DNA from: Kalmanozyma brasiliensis GHG001
Lineage: Eukaryota > Basidiomycota > Ustilaginomycetes > Ustilaginales
Direction of reading: 5' to 3'
Assembly (NCBI RefSeq): GCF_000497045.1
Contig: NW_015961957.1
Coordinates: forward strand, 124,001 to 188,000
Length of the DNA stretch: 64,000 nt
Shown here: piece after piece, positions 16,673 through 28,000 of the stretch
Numbering within the stretch: position 1 is the first letter of the stretch
Layout: every line of letters begins with the position of its first letter
Program-made: the position numbers and the translations under genes
Notes under the pieces: model-generated
Database searches by the model: none
Seen by the model: the letters and a program-made list of their open reading frames with translations, nothing else
Told to the model about the DNA's origin: nothing

Positions 16673-19147
16673 ATGTCAGACTCTAGCACCTCTCCATCGT
16701 GGCTATCTGCGCTGTCGACGAGCAATGGCAGGAATGCTCTGCTTCTGGGCTCGATCGCTGTCGGCTCGTCGATAGCCACCGCTGCCGCCATCTTTGGAAC
16801 ACAACGCATCACACGGCGGAAGAAGCGTCAAGACCTCTCTGACACTGTCACCAAGTCAGCCAACGCTCAAGGCGCGGACCGCCTTCAGCGCTTTGATCTC
16901 GATCGCGACGAGGCCTCCTCCACCGACGGAGGCACGCCACGCTACCTCTCGGGTCTACAAAGCAACTCGCTACGGCCTACATCGCATCTGCGCAACGCGA
17001 CGAGCTTCTCATCCAGTCTTCCACAGTCCCCCGCTGGTCCATCTCGCGCCGACACCGCCGGCCGCAATGTACCTTTCGCCCGCAAGCGTCAACCCTCCGT
17101 CGAGCAATGGGACGAGTCTTTGATCCGCGAACAACTCTCGCGCAACTACAGCTTTCTCGGTGAAGAGGGTATGACGGCGATTCGCAACTCGTTCGTCATC
17201 GTCGTCGGTGCGGGAGGCGTAGGCTCGTGGGCAGCGCTCATGCTCCTTCGCTCCGGCATCTCCAAGTTGCGCCTCATCGATTTTGACCAGGTGTCGCTCT
17301 CGTCGCTCAATCGCCACGCCTGTGCTACGCTCGAGGATGTTGGACGACCAAAAGTGGTGTGTTGCGCCGAGAAATTTGCGCAGATCGCTCCATGGGCCAA
17401 GCTCGAAGCATGGGTAGAGCTGTTCAAGGGCGATGAGGCGGAAAGACTTCTGGGTGGTAACCCAACGTATGTCGTCGATGCGATTGACAATATCGATACC
17501 AAGGTGGATCTGCTGCGGTTCTGCGCGGAGCGAAAGATCAAGGTGATCAGCTCGATGGGCGCGGGAGCCAAGAGCGATCCGAGTCGCATCCAGATTTCGG
17601 ACATCAGCGTGACGTCGGAGGATCCGCTTGCGAGGAGCGTGCGGAGAAGGTTGCGGGCGCTAGGATTGCCGCCCATCCCGCCAAAGGAGGTCGAGGAGAA
17701 GGCCAAGCGCGAGGCGGAACAGCTCGAGAAGGCACAGACGAAGGGCAAGCCTCAGCGTCCGAATAACCTCGGCAAGGGCAAGAAGGGCGGTGACAAGCAG
17801 AAGTTGGATGTGCCAGCAGCTGAAGCGGACCTCGACCGTACACCGATGAAGGCGAGCCCCAGCGACGGACTCTCGAGCAAAGCGGCGGGCGGGGACAGCA
17901 GCGGGGCTTCCTCACCCACACTCGCTACGAGTGCAAGCCGCAACCTTCGCACAAAGATATCGTCTTCACCCTCTCCGCTCGCTTCTCGTAGCGGCAGCTC
18001 TTCCGACCTCACCTCGCTCAACACCTCCAGCACCGACAGCGCATACGCACCTGCATCCGGGCTCAGCTCCAGGGCTGTTTCCTCATCAATGCCTCAGCCA
18101 CCACGACACAGCCGACGAGCGAGCAGCGTGTCCTCCTTTGGCTCAGGAGCGTACGCGACACCGATGACCACACCTTCAGACGAGATGGCTGCGCTCCTTC
18201 CGGACGGAGACACCAGCTTCCAAGCGCTCGATGGGGACGAGAGCGCCATTGCCGAACCCGACACCAGCACCCTCGCACCCGTCCTCGATCGCCGCACATC
18301 GCAAAGCAGCGCCGCTGCGTCCGACGCTACCGCTGTCGACCTTGCCGCGCACACCGCTCCACGCACCGCCATCACCAACACGATGCGACGCCGCGTCTCG
18401 GACATGGAAGAGCTCTCCCCCTCTCCCTCTCCCTCCTCGCCCGCCCTCTCACGCTCCACCTCGTTCAAACCTACCCTCCCCACCACGCCCGCCGAGGAGA
18501 CGACCGAACCGACGTTCTTCATCCCGTGCGTCTACTCTACCGAGAAATCCGACACACGACTCCTTCCCTTGGACGACGCCGAGTTCGCGCGGGGCAACGT
18601 GGACGAGCTAGCCGCATTGGAAGACTTTCGAGTTCGAATCCTTCCCGTCCTCGGCCCCCTTCCAGCCATGTTCGGCCTTGCCGTGGCCACCTTCATCCTG
18701 TGCGAAATTGGAGGACAAAAGATGGAACCACTCGCCTTCAAAGGTCGACGCAAACTCTACGAGAAGCTCTTCCACGACCTCTCGGTGTCCGAATCGCGTC
18801 ATCCTCTCCCCGGCACCCAACCGAGGAAGGACGCCCAAGAGGGTCCGAGACACTACATCCCGTTTAGCGTCAACGACATCGCCTATCTGTTCGAGGAGGT
18901 TTTCCGGGGTCGAAGCGTTGTGCCGCCGTTCGATAGTTTGAGCGGGGCCCAGTTGGAGAGGTGGGATTCGACGTTGCCGTTGAGCTTTCAAAATGTGGCG
19001 TTGTTCTCGAGGGCCCAGGCGAAAGTGCATGAACGCGAGGTGCTAGGGAAGGGGAGGAGCCCGGTGGAGGTATGGGGTGGTGACGCGGCGAATATGGTGA
19101 GGAGAAGGATGGCGAGCGAACGCCGAAGTGGGTTCTTCCGATTCTAA
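16673..19147 (+). CDS. tRNA threonylcarbamoyladenosine dehydratase (Tcd1/TcdA family)
   Basis: An E1-like (ThiF fold) enzyme that ATP-dependently cyclises t6A at position 37 of ANN-decoding tRNAs to ct6A. Fungal Tcd1/2 sit on the mitochondrial outer membrane. The 825-residue product starts MSDSSTSPSW. It has an N-terminal membrane helix (about residues 22-42), then KKRQ. The adenylation domain begins near residue 150 (SRNYSFLGEEGM) with the Rossmann motif GAGGVGSWAA near 180, the IDFDQV strand, SLNRHACA and AIDNIDTK. After RRRLRALGLPP there is a roughly 280-residue Ser/Thr/Pro/Lys-rich insert before the core resumes at FFIPCVYSTEK. The C-terminal region with NDIAYLFEEVFRGRS is conserved in Tcd proteins. 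E. coli TcdA is about 270 residues and yeast Tcd about 430-450, so the insert is unusual. The start is chosen by context and by the membrane helix. Confidence 0.88.
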   Translation: MSDSSTSPSWLSALSTSNGRNALLLGSIAVGSSIATAAAIFGTQRITRRKKRQDLSDTVTKSANAQGADRLQRFDLDRDEASSTDGGTPRYLSGLQSNSLRPTSHLRNATSFSSSLPQSPAGPSRADTAGRNVPFARKRQPSVEQWDESLIREQLSRNYSFLGEEGMTAIRNSFVIVVGAGGVGSWAALMLLRSGISKLRLIDFDQVSLSSLNRHACATLEDVGRPKVVCCAEKFAQIAPWAKLEAWVELFKGDEAERLLGGNPTYVVDAIDNIDTKVDLLRFCAERKIKVISSMGAGAKSDPSRIQISDISVTSEDPLARSVRRRLRALGLPPIPPKEVEEKAKREAEQLEKAQTKGKPQRPNNLGKGKKGGDKQKLDVPAAEADLDRTPMKASPSDGLSSKAAGGDSSGASSPTLATSASRNLRTKISSSPSPLASRSGSSSDLTSLNTSSTDSAYAPASGLSSRAVSSSMPQPPRHSRRASSVSSFGSGAYATPMTTPSDEMAALLPDGDTSFQALDGDESAIAEPDTSTLAPVLDRRTSQSSAAASDATAVDLAAHTAPRTAITNTMRRRVSDMEELSPSPSPSSPALSRSTSFKPTLPTTPAEETTEPTFFIPCVYSTEKSDTRLLPLDDAEFARGNVDELAALEDFRVRILPVLGPLPAMFGLAVATFILCEIGGQKMEPLAFKGRRKLYEKLFHDLSVSESRHPLPGTQPRKDAQEGPRHYIPFSVNDIAYLFEEVFRGRSVVPPFDSLSGAQLERWDSTLPLSFQNVALFSRAQAKVHEREVLGKGRSPVEVWGGDAANMVRRRMASERRSGFFRF

Positions 19148-19230
19148 CCCTGAACGCACACTGGGGAACATGCAATGCAAGCTGAAGGTGTATCGATTAC
19201 CAGTGAGAGTGTATACTTTTGAGAGCGAGA

Positions 19231-21063
19231 TCACATATCGGTGATGCATCCGTGCGAAGCGTCGGCGACGTTGCGCACGAACTTGAGCAGATGACCCGAC
19301 TTTGGCTTGAGTGGCAAGGCCTTCCACGCCGCCCTCCTCTTCTCCAACTCCTTCTCATCCACACCGACCAGCTCCAAACTGTTCGACTCCGCATCGATGC
19401 TGATCACATCCCCGTCCTGGACGAGCGCAATGGGCCCACCCACCTGCGCCTCGGGCACCACGTGTCCAATCACAAACCCGTGACTCCCTCCACTGAACCT
19501 TCCATCCGTGAGACACGCCACGTCCTGCCCCAGCCCGGCACCCATGATCAAACTCGTCGGCTTCAACATCTCGGGCATGCCCGGTCCACCTTTTGGTCCC
19601 TTGTATCGCAAGACGATAACCGTCTTCTCGCCCTTCTTGATCTCACCCTTCTCGACCGCGGCGACCATGGCATCTTCGGTATCGAACACCCTCGCCTTGC
19701 CGGTGAAGCTGAGACCCTCTTTACCGGTGATCTTGGCCACCGCACCACCCGGGGCGAGGTTTCCTTTGAGGATGCGGATGTGACCCGTGCTCTTGAGCGG
19801 ACGGTCGACGGGTCGAAGCACATCCTGACCAGCGGGAAGCTTGCCACGCTGATGCGTCCATCGGTCCACGTTCTCGGCCAGCGTCTTACCCGTCACCGTC
19901 ATGTGCTCACCCTTCATGAGTCCCTGTTCGATGCAGTACTGGATGATGGTCGGAATACCACCGAGTTTCGAGTGGACGTCCTCCATGACGTACTTGCCCG
20001 ATGGCTTGAGGTCCGCGAGGAAGGGTGTGGCGTCGGCGATGCGCTGGAACTCGTCGATGGGCAAATCGATCCCCACCGAGTGGGCGACCGCAATCAGATG
20101 AAGAACCGCATTGGTGCTGCCGCCGAGGACCATGGTGAGCGCAATGGCATCTTCAAAGGCGGACTTGGTCATGATGTCCCTTGGCTTGATGTCCTGCTCG
20201 AGCACCAGACGCATGGCGGCGCCCATGTTTTCGGCCTCGGCGATCTTCTCCGGGTATTCGGCGGGGAAAGACGAGGAGCCGGGGAGGGTCATGCCAAGTG
20301 CCTCGGCGCACGAGGCCATGGTGTTGGCGGTGTACATTCCACCGCAGGCGCCAGGGCCGGGACAGGCGTTGCGGACCGTATCGTAGCGGATCTTTTCAGC
20401 GTCGGGAGTGCCACCGTTGGCGAGATACTGGCCGTACGATTGGAAGGCGCTGACGATATCCAGCGAGCCTTCGACGCTAGCGCATCCACCAGGTCGGATG
20501 GTACCGCCGTAGAGCATGATACCGGGGCGGTTGAGTCGGCCGAGCGCCATGAGCACACCGGGCATATTCTTGTCGCAACCAGGGATGACCACACAGCCAT
20601 CGAGCCAGTGACCACCGCAAGCGGACTCGACCGAGTCGGCGATGAGATCACGCGAGGGCAGCGAGTACGACATGGCATCTGTACCCATCGAGATGCCGTC
20701 CGAGACACCGACGGCGCCAAACTGGTAGCCAGTGAGACCAGCTTCCTGAACCGACTTTTTGACGCGCTGCGAGATGGAGAGCAGATGGGCGTTGCACGGG
20801 TTGCCCTCATACCAGATGGAGCCGATGCCGACCATGGCGCGGGTGAGATCCTCGTCGGTCTGAATACCTTCGGTGGCGTAGAGCATGGCTTGGGATGCAC
20901 CCTGGTCCTTGGGCTTGGTGATAATGCGCGAGTACTTGTTGAGGGCGCCAGGGGGAGCTCGCTCTGCGTTGAGCGAGGAGGAGGTGGAGAGGGCTCGACG
21001 CTGGGCGAGACCGCCGCGAAGGAGCGGAGACGCCGCAGACGACCGGAGAGCGGATCGCAGCAT
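19231..21063 (-). CDS. ILV3: Dihydroxy-acid dehydratase, mitochondrial
   Basis: Catalyses the third common step of valine, leucine and isoleucine synthesis, dehydrating dihydroxy acids to 2-keto acids with an Fe-S cluster. The 610-residue single-exon product starts [15 protein letters not shown], an Arg/Ser-rich mitochondrial presequence of about 30-35 residues. Family blocks: [38 protein letters not shown], the cluster-binding [43 protein letters not shown] and a C-terminal [10 protein letters not shown]. The length matches fungal Ilv3. It is convergent with the TCD gene (83 bp between stops). The 617-residue frame on the opposite strand is a shadow. Confidence 0.97.
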   Translation of the reverse strand: MLRSALRSSAASPLLRGGLAQRRALSTSSSLNAERAPPGALNKYSRIITKPKDQGASQAMLYATEGIQTDEDLTRAMVGIGSIWYEGNPCNAHLLSISQRVKKSVQEAGLTGYQFGAVGVSDGISMGTDAMSYSLPSRDLIADSVESACGGHWLDGCVVIPGCDKNMPGVLMALGRLNRPGIMLYGGTIRPGGCASVEGSLDIVSAFQSYGQYLANGGTPDAEKIRYDTVRNACPGPGACGGMYTANTMASCAEALGMTLPGSSSFPAEYPEKIAEAENMGAAMRLVLEQDIKPRDIMTKSAFEDAIALTMVLGGSTNAVLHLIAVAHSVGIDLPIDEFQRIADATPFLADLKPSGKYVMEDVHSKLGGIPTIIQYCIEQGLMKGEHMTVTGKTLAENVDRWTHQRGKLPAGQDVLRPVDRPLKSTGHIRILKGNLAPGGAVAKITGKEGLSFTGKARVFDTEDAMVAAVEKGEIKKGEKTVIVLRYKGPKGGPGMPEMLKPTSLIMGAGLGQDVACLTDGRFSGGSHGFVIGHVVPEAQVGGPIALVQDGDVISIDAESNSLELVGVDEKELEKRRAAWKALPLKPKSGHLLKFVRNVADASHGCITDM

Positions 21064-21620
21064 GATGAGTGAGGGCGATGCTGTGATGGTGATCGAGGGG
21101 TGATGAGAGAGAGGAGAGGAGGTGGAATTATGATCTGGCAAATGCCATTTCTTCCAGATTGACACACAATTGAGCTTTGCTGCCGAGTCATTTTTCAAGC
21201 GGGGATTTTGGTGAGAAGATTATGCACAGAGAGAGCTGCTCCCGCTTTTTTCATCGGCCAATCGCGGCGAAGCAGTTGCAAGCTAAAAAATCTCTACGTG
21301 TTGGTTGATCTTTTTCTAACATCATACAATTTTGCTTGAGTTGGTTTCACTTCGGCTGGCGAGGGTCCAAGTGTTGGTGCGTGCTGGCTCAAAATTTCGT
21401 GACTGCGAGGCACCAGCGGAGTTCCGTTGCTGGTGAACCCTGAGCGGTCTGCCTTTGCTTGGCGAGCAGATCAGGTCACCTTCATCAACTCGTCCTACCA
21501 CTTCCATCCTCGACATCGACGCTGCCCCAACATACGAAGCGCTGAGGAACATCAGCTGCTGCATTCGGTCTCGATCTCCAACACAGCCAGCGACACCGCC
21601 AACTACTGAATATCGGCACG
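21064..21620. other. Divergent promoter region ILV3 / GPI-protein
   Basis: This is the upstream region of two divergent genes. It is moderately AT-rich around 21180-21330. No further gene or RNA is recognised. Confidence 0.5.
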
Positions 21621-22220
21621 ATGAGGACCCAACGCAGCATTGCTCTGCAGTGCCTCGCACTCATGTTGCTCGCTCTCTGCGCGCTCGTCTCGGCACAGCA
21701 GAGCGGGTCTCAGACTGCTTCGTCGACACAAGCATCTGCTACCAGCAATGCGCCTGCATCGAGTGGTACTGGTAAGTGCTTCGCCTTCTTGCCAGCGAAA
21801 CAATGATCCGCGTATGCATGCTAACCCGCTTTCTCGTATCCTCGTGCATGACGTCTTCCCCTGCTTTCCTTGCTAGCCACATCCGCAACATCAGCATCAG
21901 GGTCCAACGTGGCATCTGGCACAGGCTCCAGCACTGGCAGCGGCTCCTCCATCACGGGCTCAGCTGGCTCCACAAGCAGCGCCTCGTCGACCAGCACCAC
22001 CCCGACCACCTTCCCCATCGCAAGCGTTCCGACCACCGGCTACTTGGCAGGCACAGCAGCGGCTCCCGTCCCAGGAGGCGGCTCAGGCGCTCAAGGCACA
22101 GCCGCATTGGGTCCCAACGACAGTCACATTGTTAGCGCCGGCGCGATGCTGCGCGCTTCGCTACCGGCTATCTCGGCGAGCATCGTTGCGGCGGGCGTGG
22201 GTGTCTGGATTCTGCTTTGA
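21621..22220 (+). CDS. Secreted Ser/Thr-rich GPI-anchored protein
   Basis: Two exons (21621-21771, 21877-22220) joined across a 105-bp GTAAGT...TAG intron give 164 residues. An N-terminal signal peptide (MRTQRSIALQCLALMLLALC, cleavage probably after VSA near residue 25) is followed by about 110 residues of Ser, Thr, Gly and Ala. The C-terminus has a small-residue omega region, then a hydrophobic tail (LPAISASIVAAGVGVWILL), the pattern of GPI attachment. There is no catalytic domain and Cys occurs only in the signal peptide. It is probably a heavily O-glycosylated cell-wall or plasma-membrane mannoprotein. The function is unknown. Confidence 0.82.
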
Positions 22221-22864
22221 GGTGAAAGGGCCGACTCGACAAGAGACGACCGGCACGGAAGGGGATTTTTTGCTGCCCGGGGATCGCGATGGTGCGTGGA
22301 AAGGACGGCTGAGGACAGTAGCTTTACAAAGCCCGCACTGCTCGATGCGGGAGCCTGTTGTTGAGGCAAGCGTCGTCGCAGCTCTTCCGCCACGGTCCTG
22401 GCTGTCTTTTCTTGTCGGATCGTTCTCTCCGGACTTCTGTTTCCGTGTGTCTCTAGCAGCAATGGACAATCAGTTTCGCTTTTGAGTGTCAGAGTGATGC
22501 GGTCTTGATGGTTTTTAAAGGTTCGATCTGGACGGCCTGAGGCTCGGATTGAGAGCTCGTTTCTGGCTTGGACACTGTGACGGTGAAATGTGGGAAGCGC
22601 CTCAAAGGTTCGCTTGTGTGCACGGCGAAGGCTGTCGCCTCTGCGCAGAGCTCGTACAGTAAAGAGGCCAAGTCGAGAACAGGGGGTAGGAACTCACGTC
22701 AGACACACCGTTACAGCTACAAGCAGCTCGGGAATTGACCGGCCAAAACAAAAGAGGCCACGCGACCAAAAATGCGGAGTTGACGATAGATCTTCTCAAC
22801 ATCAGGCGTTGCCAATTCAAGCTTGACGCCCTTCCTCCATCATCACCCCTAGAGACTTGTCGAG
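22221..22864. other. Intergenic region
   Basis: This is the 3' flank of the GPI-anchored protein gene and the upstream region of SND2. No additional gene is recognised. Confidence 0.5.
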
Positions 22865-23586
22865 ATGGTAAGTGCACCTCGACCTAGCGGCTCCTAAGAA
22901 GGCACATCCGATCGCTCACTTATCAACTTCCCGAACCCACGCATTCGCACTCATGCAGGCTCGAGGCAGCGCGAAAAAGACGGCTACGGGCAACACCTTC
23001 CTCCTCACCCTTCTGCGCAATGGCTTCCTGGCCACCAACACGCTCTACCTCCTGGTCCGATTCTGGCTCTTCCGGTCCTCTGTCACCAAGCGCGTCATCT
23101 TTGGCTATGCCGCATCGGAGGCGATCGCAGTAGCGCTGTGGTTGACGCTGCAGAGCATGGCTCGCCAGGGCAACGATCTCCAGCAGAGCGGGCTGACGCA
23201 GTACATGTTCGACATCATCTACGTCACCTGGTTCGTCCAGATCGCTTCGTTGGTGTGGGGCAACTTCTGGTATCTTTACCTCATCGTAAGTTGTTGTCCC
23301 TGTCTACCGGCTATTTGGTCCTTCGGGACGCTGACATGTACTTTCTGGCGTACAGATCCCTGGATACGCAGCGTTTATCATCTACAAGAACATCCTCCTG
23401 CCTTATCTCTTTCGCGGTCAGAGTCCATTCGCTTCGCTGCAGGGGTTGCTCGGGCGGGGCGGCGGTGCTCAGGGAGCCAATCAGGCCGCTCCGCAACAGC
23501 CGGGAGAGCCCGTCTCGAAGCGTCAGGCAAAGCTGCAGGCCAGGGCGGCCAAGGGGGACCCGAGGGTGCAGATGCGAAAGCGCTAA
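22865..23586 (+). CDS. SND2: SRP-independent targeting protein Snd2 / TMEM208
   Basis: An ER membrane protein of the SND pathway that helps insert proteins with downstream or C-terminal transmembrane segments. Three exons: 22865-22867 (the ATG alone), 22959-23285 and 23356-23586, with GTAAGT/CAG introns. The product is 186 residues beginning MARGSAKKTATGN. Hydrophobic segments lie near residues 14-36, 42-63 and 85-125 (YVTWFVQIASLVWGNFWYLYLI then IPGYAAFIIYKNILLPYLF, joined by the second splice). The tail is soluble and basic, ending VQMRKR. Order, length and the conserved W-x-N-x-WY-x-YL stretch fit TMEM208. If exon 1 is skipped, an in-frame ATG at 22953 could give MQARGS instead. Confidence 0.9.
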
Positions 23587-24455
23587 GGAGGGAGCTCAGG
23601 CCGAGAGTCGGATGTCACCCGACGCGTGGGAAGCTATGTACCAAGAGAAAGACAATCAAAGAGATCGCAAAGGTCGACGCAGATGGAGGCATGTGACGAT
23701 AGCGAAGGGTGGGTTGTGCGCGCGAGTCGGCGCGGGGATTGAGGGTTGACAACGAGGGCGGGCCGCTTCCGCCGGTCGGTCCATCCGTCTTGCGCTGGCA
23801 GGCAGGGCAGACCATGCATTCAACTCACCCGGGTCTTGTCCGACGCCGCTCGAGAGGAGCGTGAGAAAGTGTAGAAACCCGGATCGTGTGGACCAGCTAG
23901 CGTGATCGAACGGCGCGGCCGATGGACCAACCGAGGCTTGCTGTCATGCCGGACGAGTCCGATCTGAGGCGGACAAGCTCGACCCAGCCACCACCAATCC
24001 GTCTGCGTGGTCACGAACACTGTCCGGCGGAAGCGATGGGCTTTTTGAGGCGCCGTCACAGTTCCCACGGTGGACGGCAGATGAAGCTCCATCAAGTTGA
24101 CCCACATTTGTTTACCTCAGCCTGGTTTGCGGGTCACCCGACGTCGTCACACGCCCTTGTGACTCTGTTCGATATGATGTGATGTGGCGGAATGAAGCGG
24201 TGACATGAGGAGAAGGCTGCTCAGCCACCCCTGGCTCGAAGCAATGCGGCAAGCTATAAGATCCTCTTCCCTCCCTCCCACCAGACCGACCATCAGCTAA
24301 CGTCGCCTCCGACATCCTGTTACTGTTTATCCCCCCGTTCAGCGGTACCTGCTATCCAGATCCCAACTCGTAAGCGTGTCGCCGCCCATCTCCAGCCTTG
24401 CTTGACTCAAATCTGATCCATTCCATCTCTATCTTTAGAACCGTTGCTCTTCACC
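23587..24455. other. Intergenic region with a likely 5'-UTR intron
   Basis: No protein gene is seen. At the right end a GTAAGC...TTTAG pair (24370-24438, 69 bases, TTGACT branch-like motif) looks like an intron in the leader of the small secreted protein gene. Confidence 0.5.
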
Positions 24456-24863
24456 ATGAAGCTCATCCTCACCCTCACCATCGCCATCCACACCATCCTC
24501 TTCCTCCTCAGCGGCGGCGTCCTCGCCATGCCCTTTCCTCAAGGTCCCCTCGGTCCGCTCGACCCTCCTGGCCCGCCCGCTCTCCGCGGTGCCATCTCAG
24601 GCCCCTCCTCCCTAGTCCTCCTCCAGCTCTCCTCAGGCCAAATCGCCCGTTGCACCCTCCCCAACGGCCGTACGCGCGCCAAAGCCGACATGGTCTCGTC
24701 CAAGCTCGTGGCGAGCGGCAAGATGACTTGCAAGGATGCACTGCATCGTGGCAGCGGTAAGACGCTCTGGTGCGAACAGGGACAGTTGACGGACGATGAT
24801 GAGGCGATTGAGACGCTCATGCAGGCGTGCGAGGTGCACGAGGGGCTGCGATCCGTTGTGTAG
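24456..24863 (+). CDS. Small secreted protein
   Basis: A 135-residue product from an ATG in good context (caccATGa). The N-terminal signal peptide of about 24 residues (MKLILTLTIAIHTILFLLSG, cleavage near VLA-MP) is followed by a Gly/Pro/Leu-rich stretch (PFPQGPLGPLDPPGPPA) and then a compact domain of about 85 residues. That domain has four Cys (RCTLP, MTCKD, LWCEQ, QACEV), enough for two disulfides. There is no TM or GPI tail. It is not in a cluster of similar genes. It could be an apoplastic effector candidate or a housekeeping secreted protein; the sequence alone does not tell. Confidence 0.72.
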   Translation: MKLILTLTIAIHTILFLLSGGVLAMPFPQGPLGPLDPPGPPALRGAISGPSSLVLLQLSSGQIARCTLPNGRTRAKADMVSSKLVASGKMTCKDALHRGSGKTLWCEQGQLTDDDEAIETLMQACEVHEGLRSVV

Positions 24864-25017
24864 GTCCAGGGTCGGGACCGTGATCCGGTTTGGGTTGTCA
24901 GGTGACGATGATCACGCGTGTTGGTACGATGCTCGCGCCAATGTCATGCTTTCAATGCTCTCATTCCGAGCGATGCACAGAACCGACTGCTTTGAAGGAC
25001 TCGATTACTTGTGCTGT

Positions 25018-28000
25018 CTACCCCCTCGCACCAGACGTCAACTGTGCCGCACTCGCCGTCCTCCCCTTATACACTCCCTTCTTCGCCTCATCCCCCACCT
25101 CTTCTTTGGTAAAATAATGCTTGGCAACCTCCAACAGCCACTCTCCCTTCACCGCCATCACCTGACGCATAAAGTTCTTACTTGTCTCGACCAGTTCGAA
25201 ATAGCACAGGAAGGGACTCTGTGGGATCTGCTTGTATAGACAGCTGGAGGGGTGGACGTAGATGGTGGTGTTGCCTTTCACTCCGCGGTAGGCTTCGGCG
25301 CCTTTCTGAATCCTGGCCGTATTCATGAAGTACCCGGCGAGAATACTCTTCTGGATGCCAGAAACATCGTTTGGATCGGCATTGCTTTCGGGTTGGAGTT
25401 CGACGCGTTCGCACAATCCTGCTAGTTGGTCCCGCACATCGCGCACCCGCGCTAGCACTTTGGGCTGGAGGAAGTTATCGTGGCAAAACTGGGGATCGTA
25501 GTTGGTCTGCACCCACTGTTCCCACACGTTGAGCAGGGTGAAATGGTCACCGATGGGAGAGGTGAAGGTGGCCCTCGCCCGGTCGGCGTGCAGCTTCTTG
25601 TCCTTGGGTCGAAAGAATAACGCTGAGGACTCGGAGAGCATCGATACGATTGAGAGGACCTCTTCCGTGCACCGGTAGTGCTCGGATGCCAGGATGGCTT
25701 TGGAGAGTTGAGGATCGACGGGGAACTCTGCCATTCGTCGGCCAAGTTTCGTCAGTTCGCCCTTGTCATTGAGTGCGCCGAGGGCGTAGAGCAGTTCGAA
25801 CGAGCGCATGAGCGTGTCGGACGGTGGGGGATCGAGAAAGTCAAAGTTCAGAAGGTCGTTGATGCCGAGCGATTTGAGGAGGAGGACTACATTGGCCAGG
25901 TTGGTCCGTTGGATCTCGGGCGTGGTGTTCTCGTCCATCTCGTTTTTGAACGCCCAACGGGTGAAGAGGCGGAAGCATTTGCCAGGGCCGACACGACCCG
26001 CTCGACCGGCACGCTGGTTCGCCGACGCCCGGGAACACGGCACCACCGTCAACGACGACATGCCCGTCCGGGGATTGTACGAGTTCTGCTTGACAAACCC
26101 AGGATCGATCACGAACACCACGCCGTCGATCGTGATCGAGGTTTCGGCAATGTTGGTCGCCAACACCACTTTGCGCGCTCCCTCGGGCGTCGGTTCGAAG
26201 ATCTTGGCCTGCATCTCGCTGGGTAGGTTGGCGTAGATCGGACAGACGATGAGCTCGGCGATCTTGTTGCCCAACGCTCGACTCGTCTCTTGCAGATTCT
26301 CCATCGCCGCATCGATCTCGTCCTGGCCCGTGAGGAAGACGAGGATGTCGCCGCGCGGTTGGGTCGTGTGGATCTGAAAGACGGTCGTGATGGCTGCATG
26401 GAGGTAGTTCGCCTCGGGTTGCGGGGTGTAGTGGATATCGACGGGGTATCTGCGTCCAGGAACGTTGAAGATGGGCGCATCGTCGAAGAATTCCGAAAAC
26501 TTTTCGGCGTCGAGCGTAGCACTCGAGATGAGCAGCTTCAGATCCGGTCGGAAGCGCGCAATGTCCTTGACCAGCCCGAAGAGCACATCGGTGCTGAGCG
26601 TACGCTCGTGCGCCTCGTCAATGATGAGCGCCGAGTACGAGCTCAGGTCCGGCTCGGTGAGAAACTCTCGCAACAGCATGCCGTCCGTCATGTACTTGAT
26701 GACCGTGTCGTCGGAAGTGCAGTCTTCGAAGCGGATGCTGTAGCCGCATTCGCGACCGAGTCGGACGCCCATCTCTTCGGCTACACGTGCGGCAACGCTC
26801 ATGGCGGCGACCCTGCGCGGTTGTGTGCATCCGACCTTCTTGCCGTTCTTGGTGTAGCCAGCTTCGTGCAGGAATTGAGGCAACTGCGTCGTCTTTCCCG
26901 AGCCCGTCTCGCCGACGACGATGAGCACCTGATACTCATCGATGGCGTCGAGAAGCTCCTGTCGCAGAGCGTAGACCGGCAGAGATTTGCGAGTGGCCTG
27001 GATCTTGGCGGCTTTCGTCTCGGCTTCTTCGATCTGCTGTTGCAAGAGCTTGTCTTTGGCGCTCATCGAGGTCGAAGTGGTGCCGGCCATCTGCGACTCT
27101 ACGATGAACTGGATCGTTTGACTCTCGTCGAAGACATAGTCGTACTGGTCGACAAGCTCCTTGGACGCTTCGGTCGCTGTCTCTGGCACGTAGCGAGAGC
27201 GGTCGATCTGCTCCTTTTCGAACTGCTCGGCGTCGGTGACGTGCGACTGCTGCGCGAGGCGTTCGGTTCGTGCATCGTTGTAGCGTTGGTACAGAGCTTG
27301 CTCCTTTTTAGCGACGTCGAGCTTGCCCTTCTCGGTGATGTAGTCTTCGGGCATGGCGTAGCCGGTGTCTCCATCGTCGATGCGTGCCCTCTCTTCTGCA
27401 AGTCGAAGGACCTCCTTCTTGTATTCGAGATCTCGCTCTTCGCGCTTGGTCATCTTGAGACCGCGGAAGAAGCGCTCCTCGTCCTGAATCTCGAGACGCA
27501 GGAGCTCCATGCGCTGCTGTGCGCGCTTTGCGAGGTACTCTTGCCTCGATCTGTCGCGGAGACTGGGCATGGCTGCGGAGCGTGCATCGTCGTCTTCGGC
27601 GAGCAATCGGCGTGCGGCTGCTTCTGGGTTGAGCCGGGCCGAGGTGCGGTCCTCGACAACGTTGCGGGTGCTGCCCTTGTCCTTATCGCGGATACGTTTA
27701 GAGAATTCATCTCGCTCGGCAAGGTCCTTGAGGCGTGCACGCTCTCGTGACTCTTCGTCGGATCCAGATGCATCGTGGCGCGGGCTGGGCGACCTTGAGA
27801 TGCTACGGTCTGCTCGCAGTGACTGCGAACGGGGTCGCGATTCCAAAGCGACTTCGCTGGCGTCTCTCTTCTTCTTCTTCTTTTTCCTTTCCGGCTTGAT
27901 GGCGAGCTCCTCTTGGCCGTTCTCCTCGTCGAGCAACAGACCGTAGCGCTTCTTGCTGCGCTTTGCATCGTCTTTGGCGTCGTCTCTGCTTGCAGCGGCT

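Noticed and set aside
19219..21072. 617-codon plus-strand frame opposite ILV3
   Set aside because: It is a full antisense shadow of a clear ILV3 gene. Its translation is Arg/Asp/Gly/His-rich and shows no family block.
26290..27750. 486-codon plus-strand frame opposite PRP2
   Set aside because: Antisense shadow of the helicase core.
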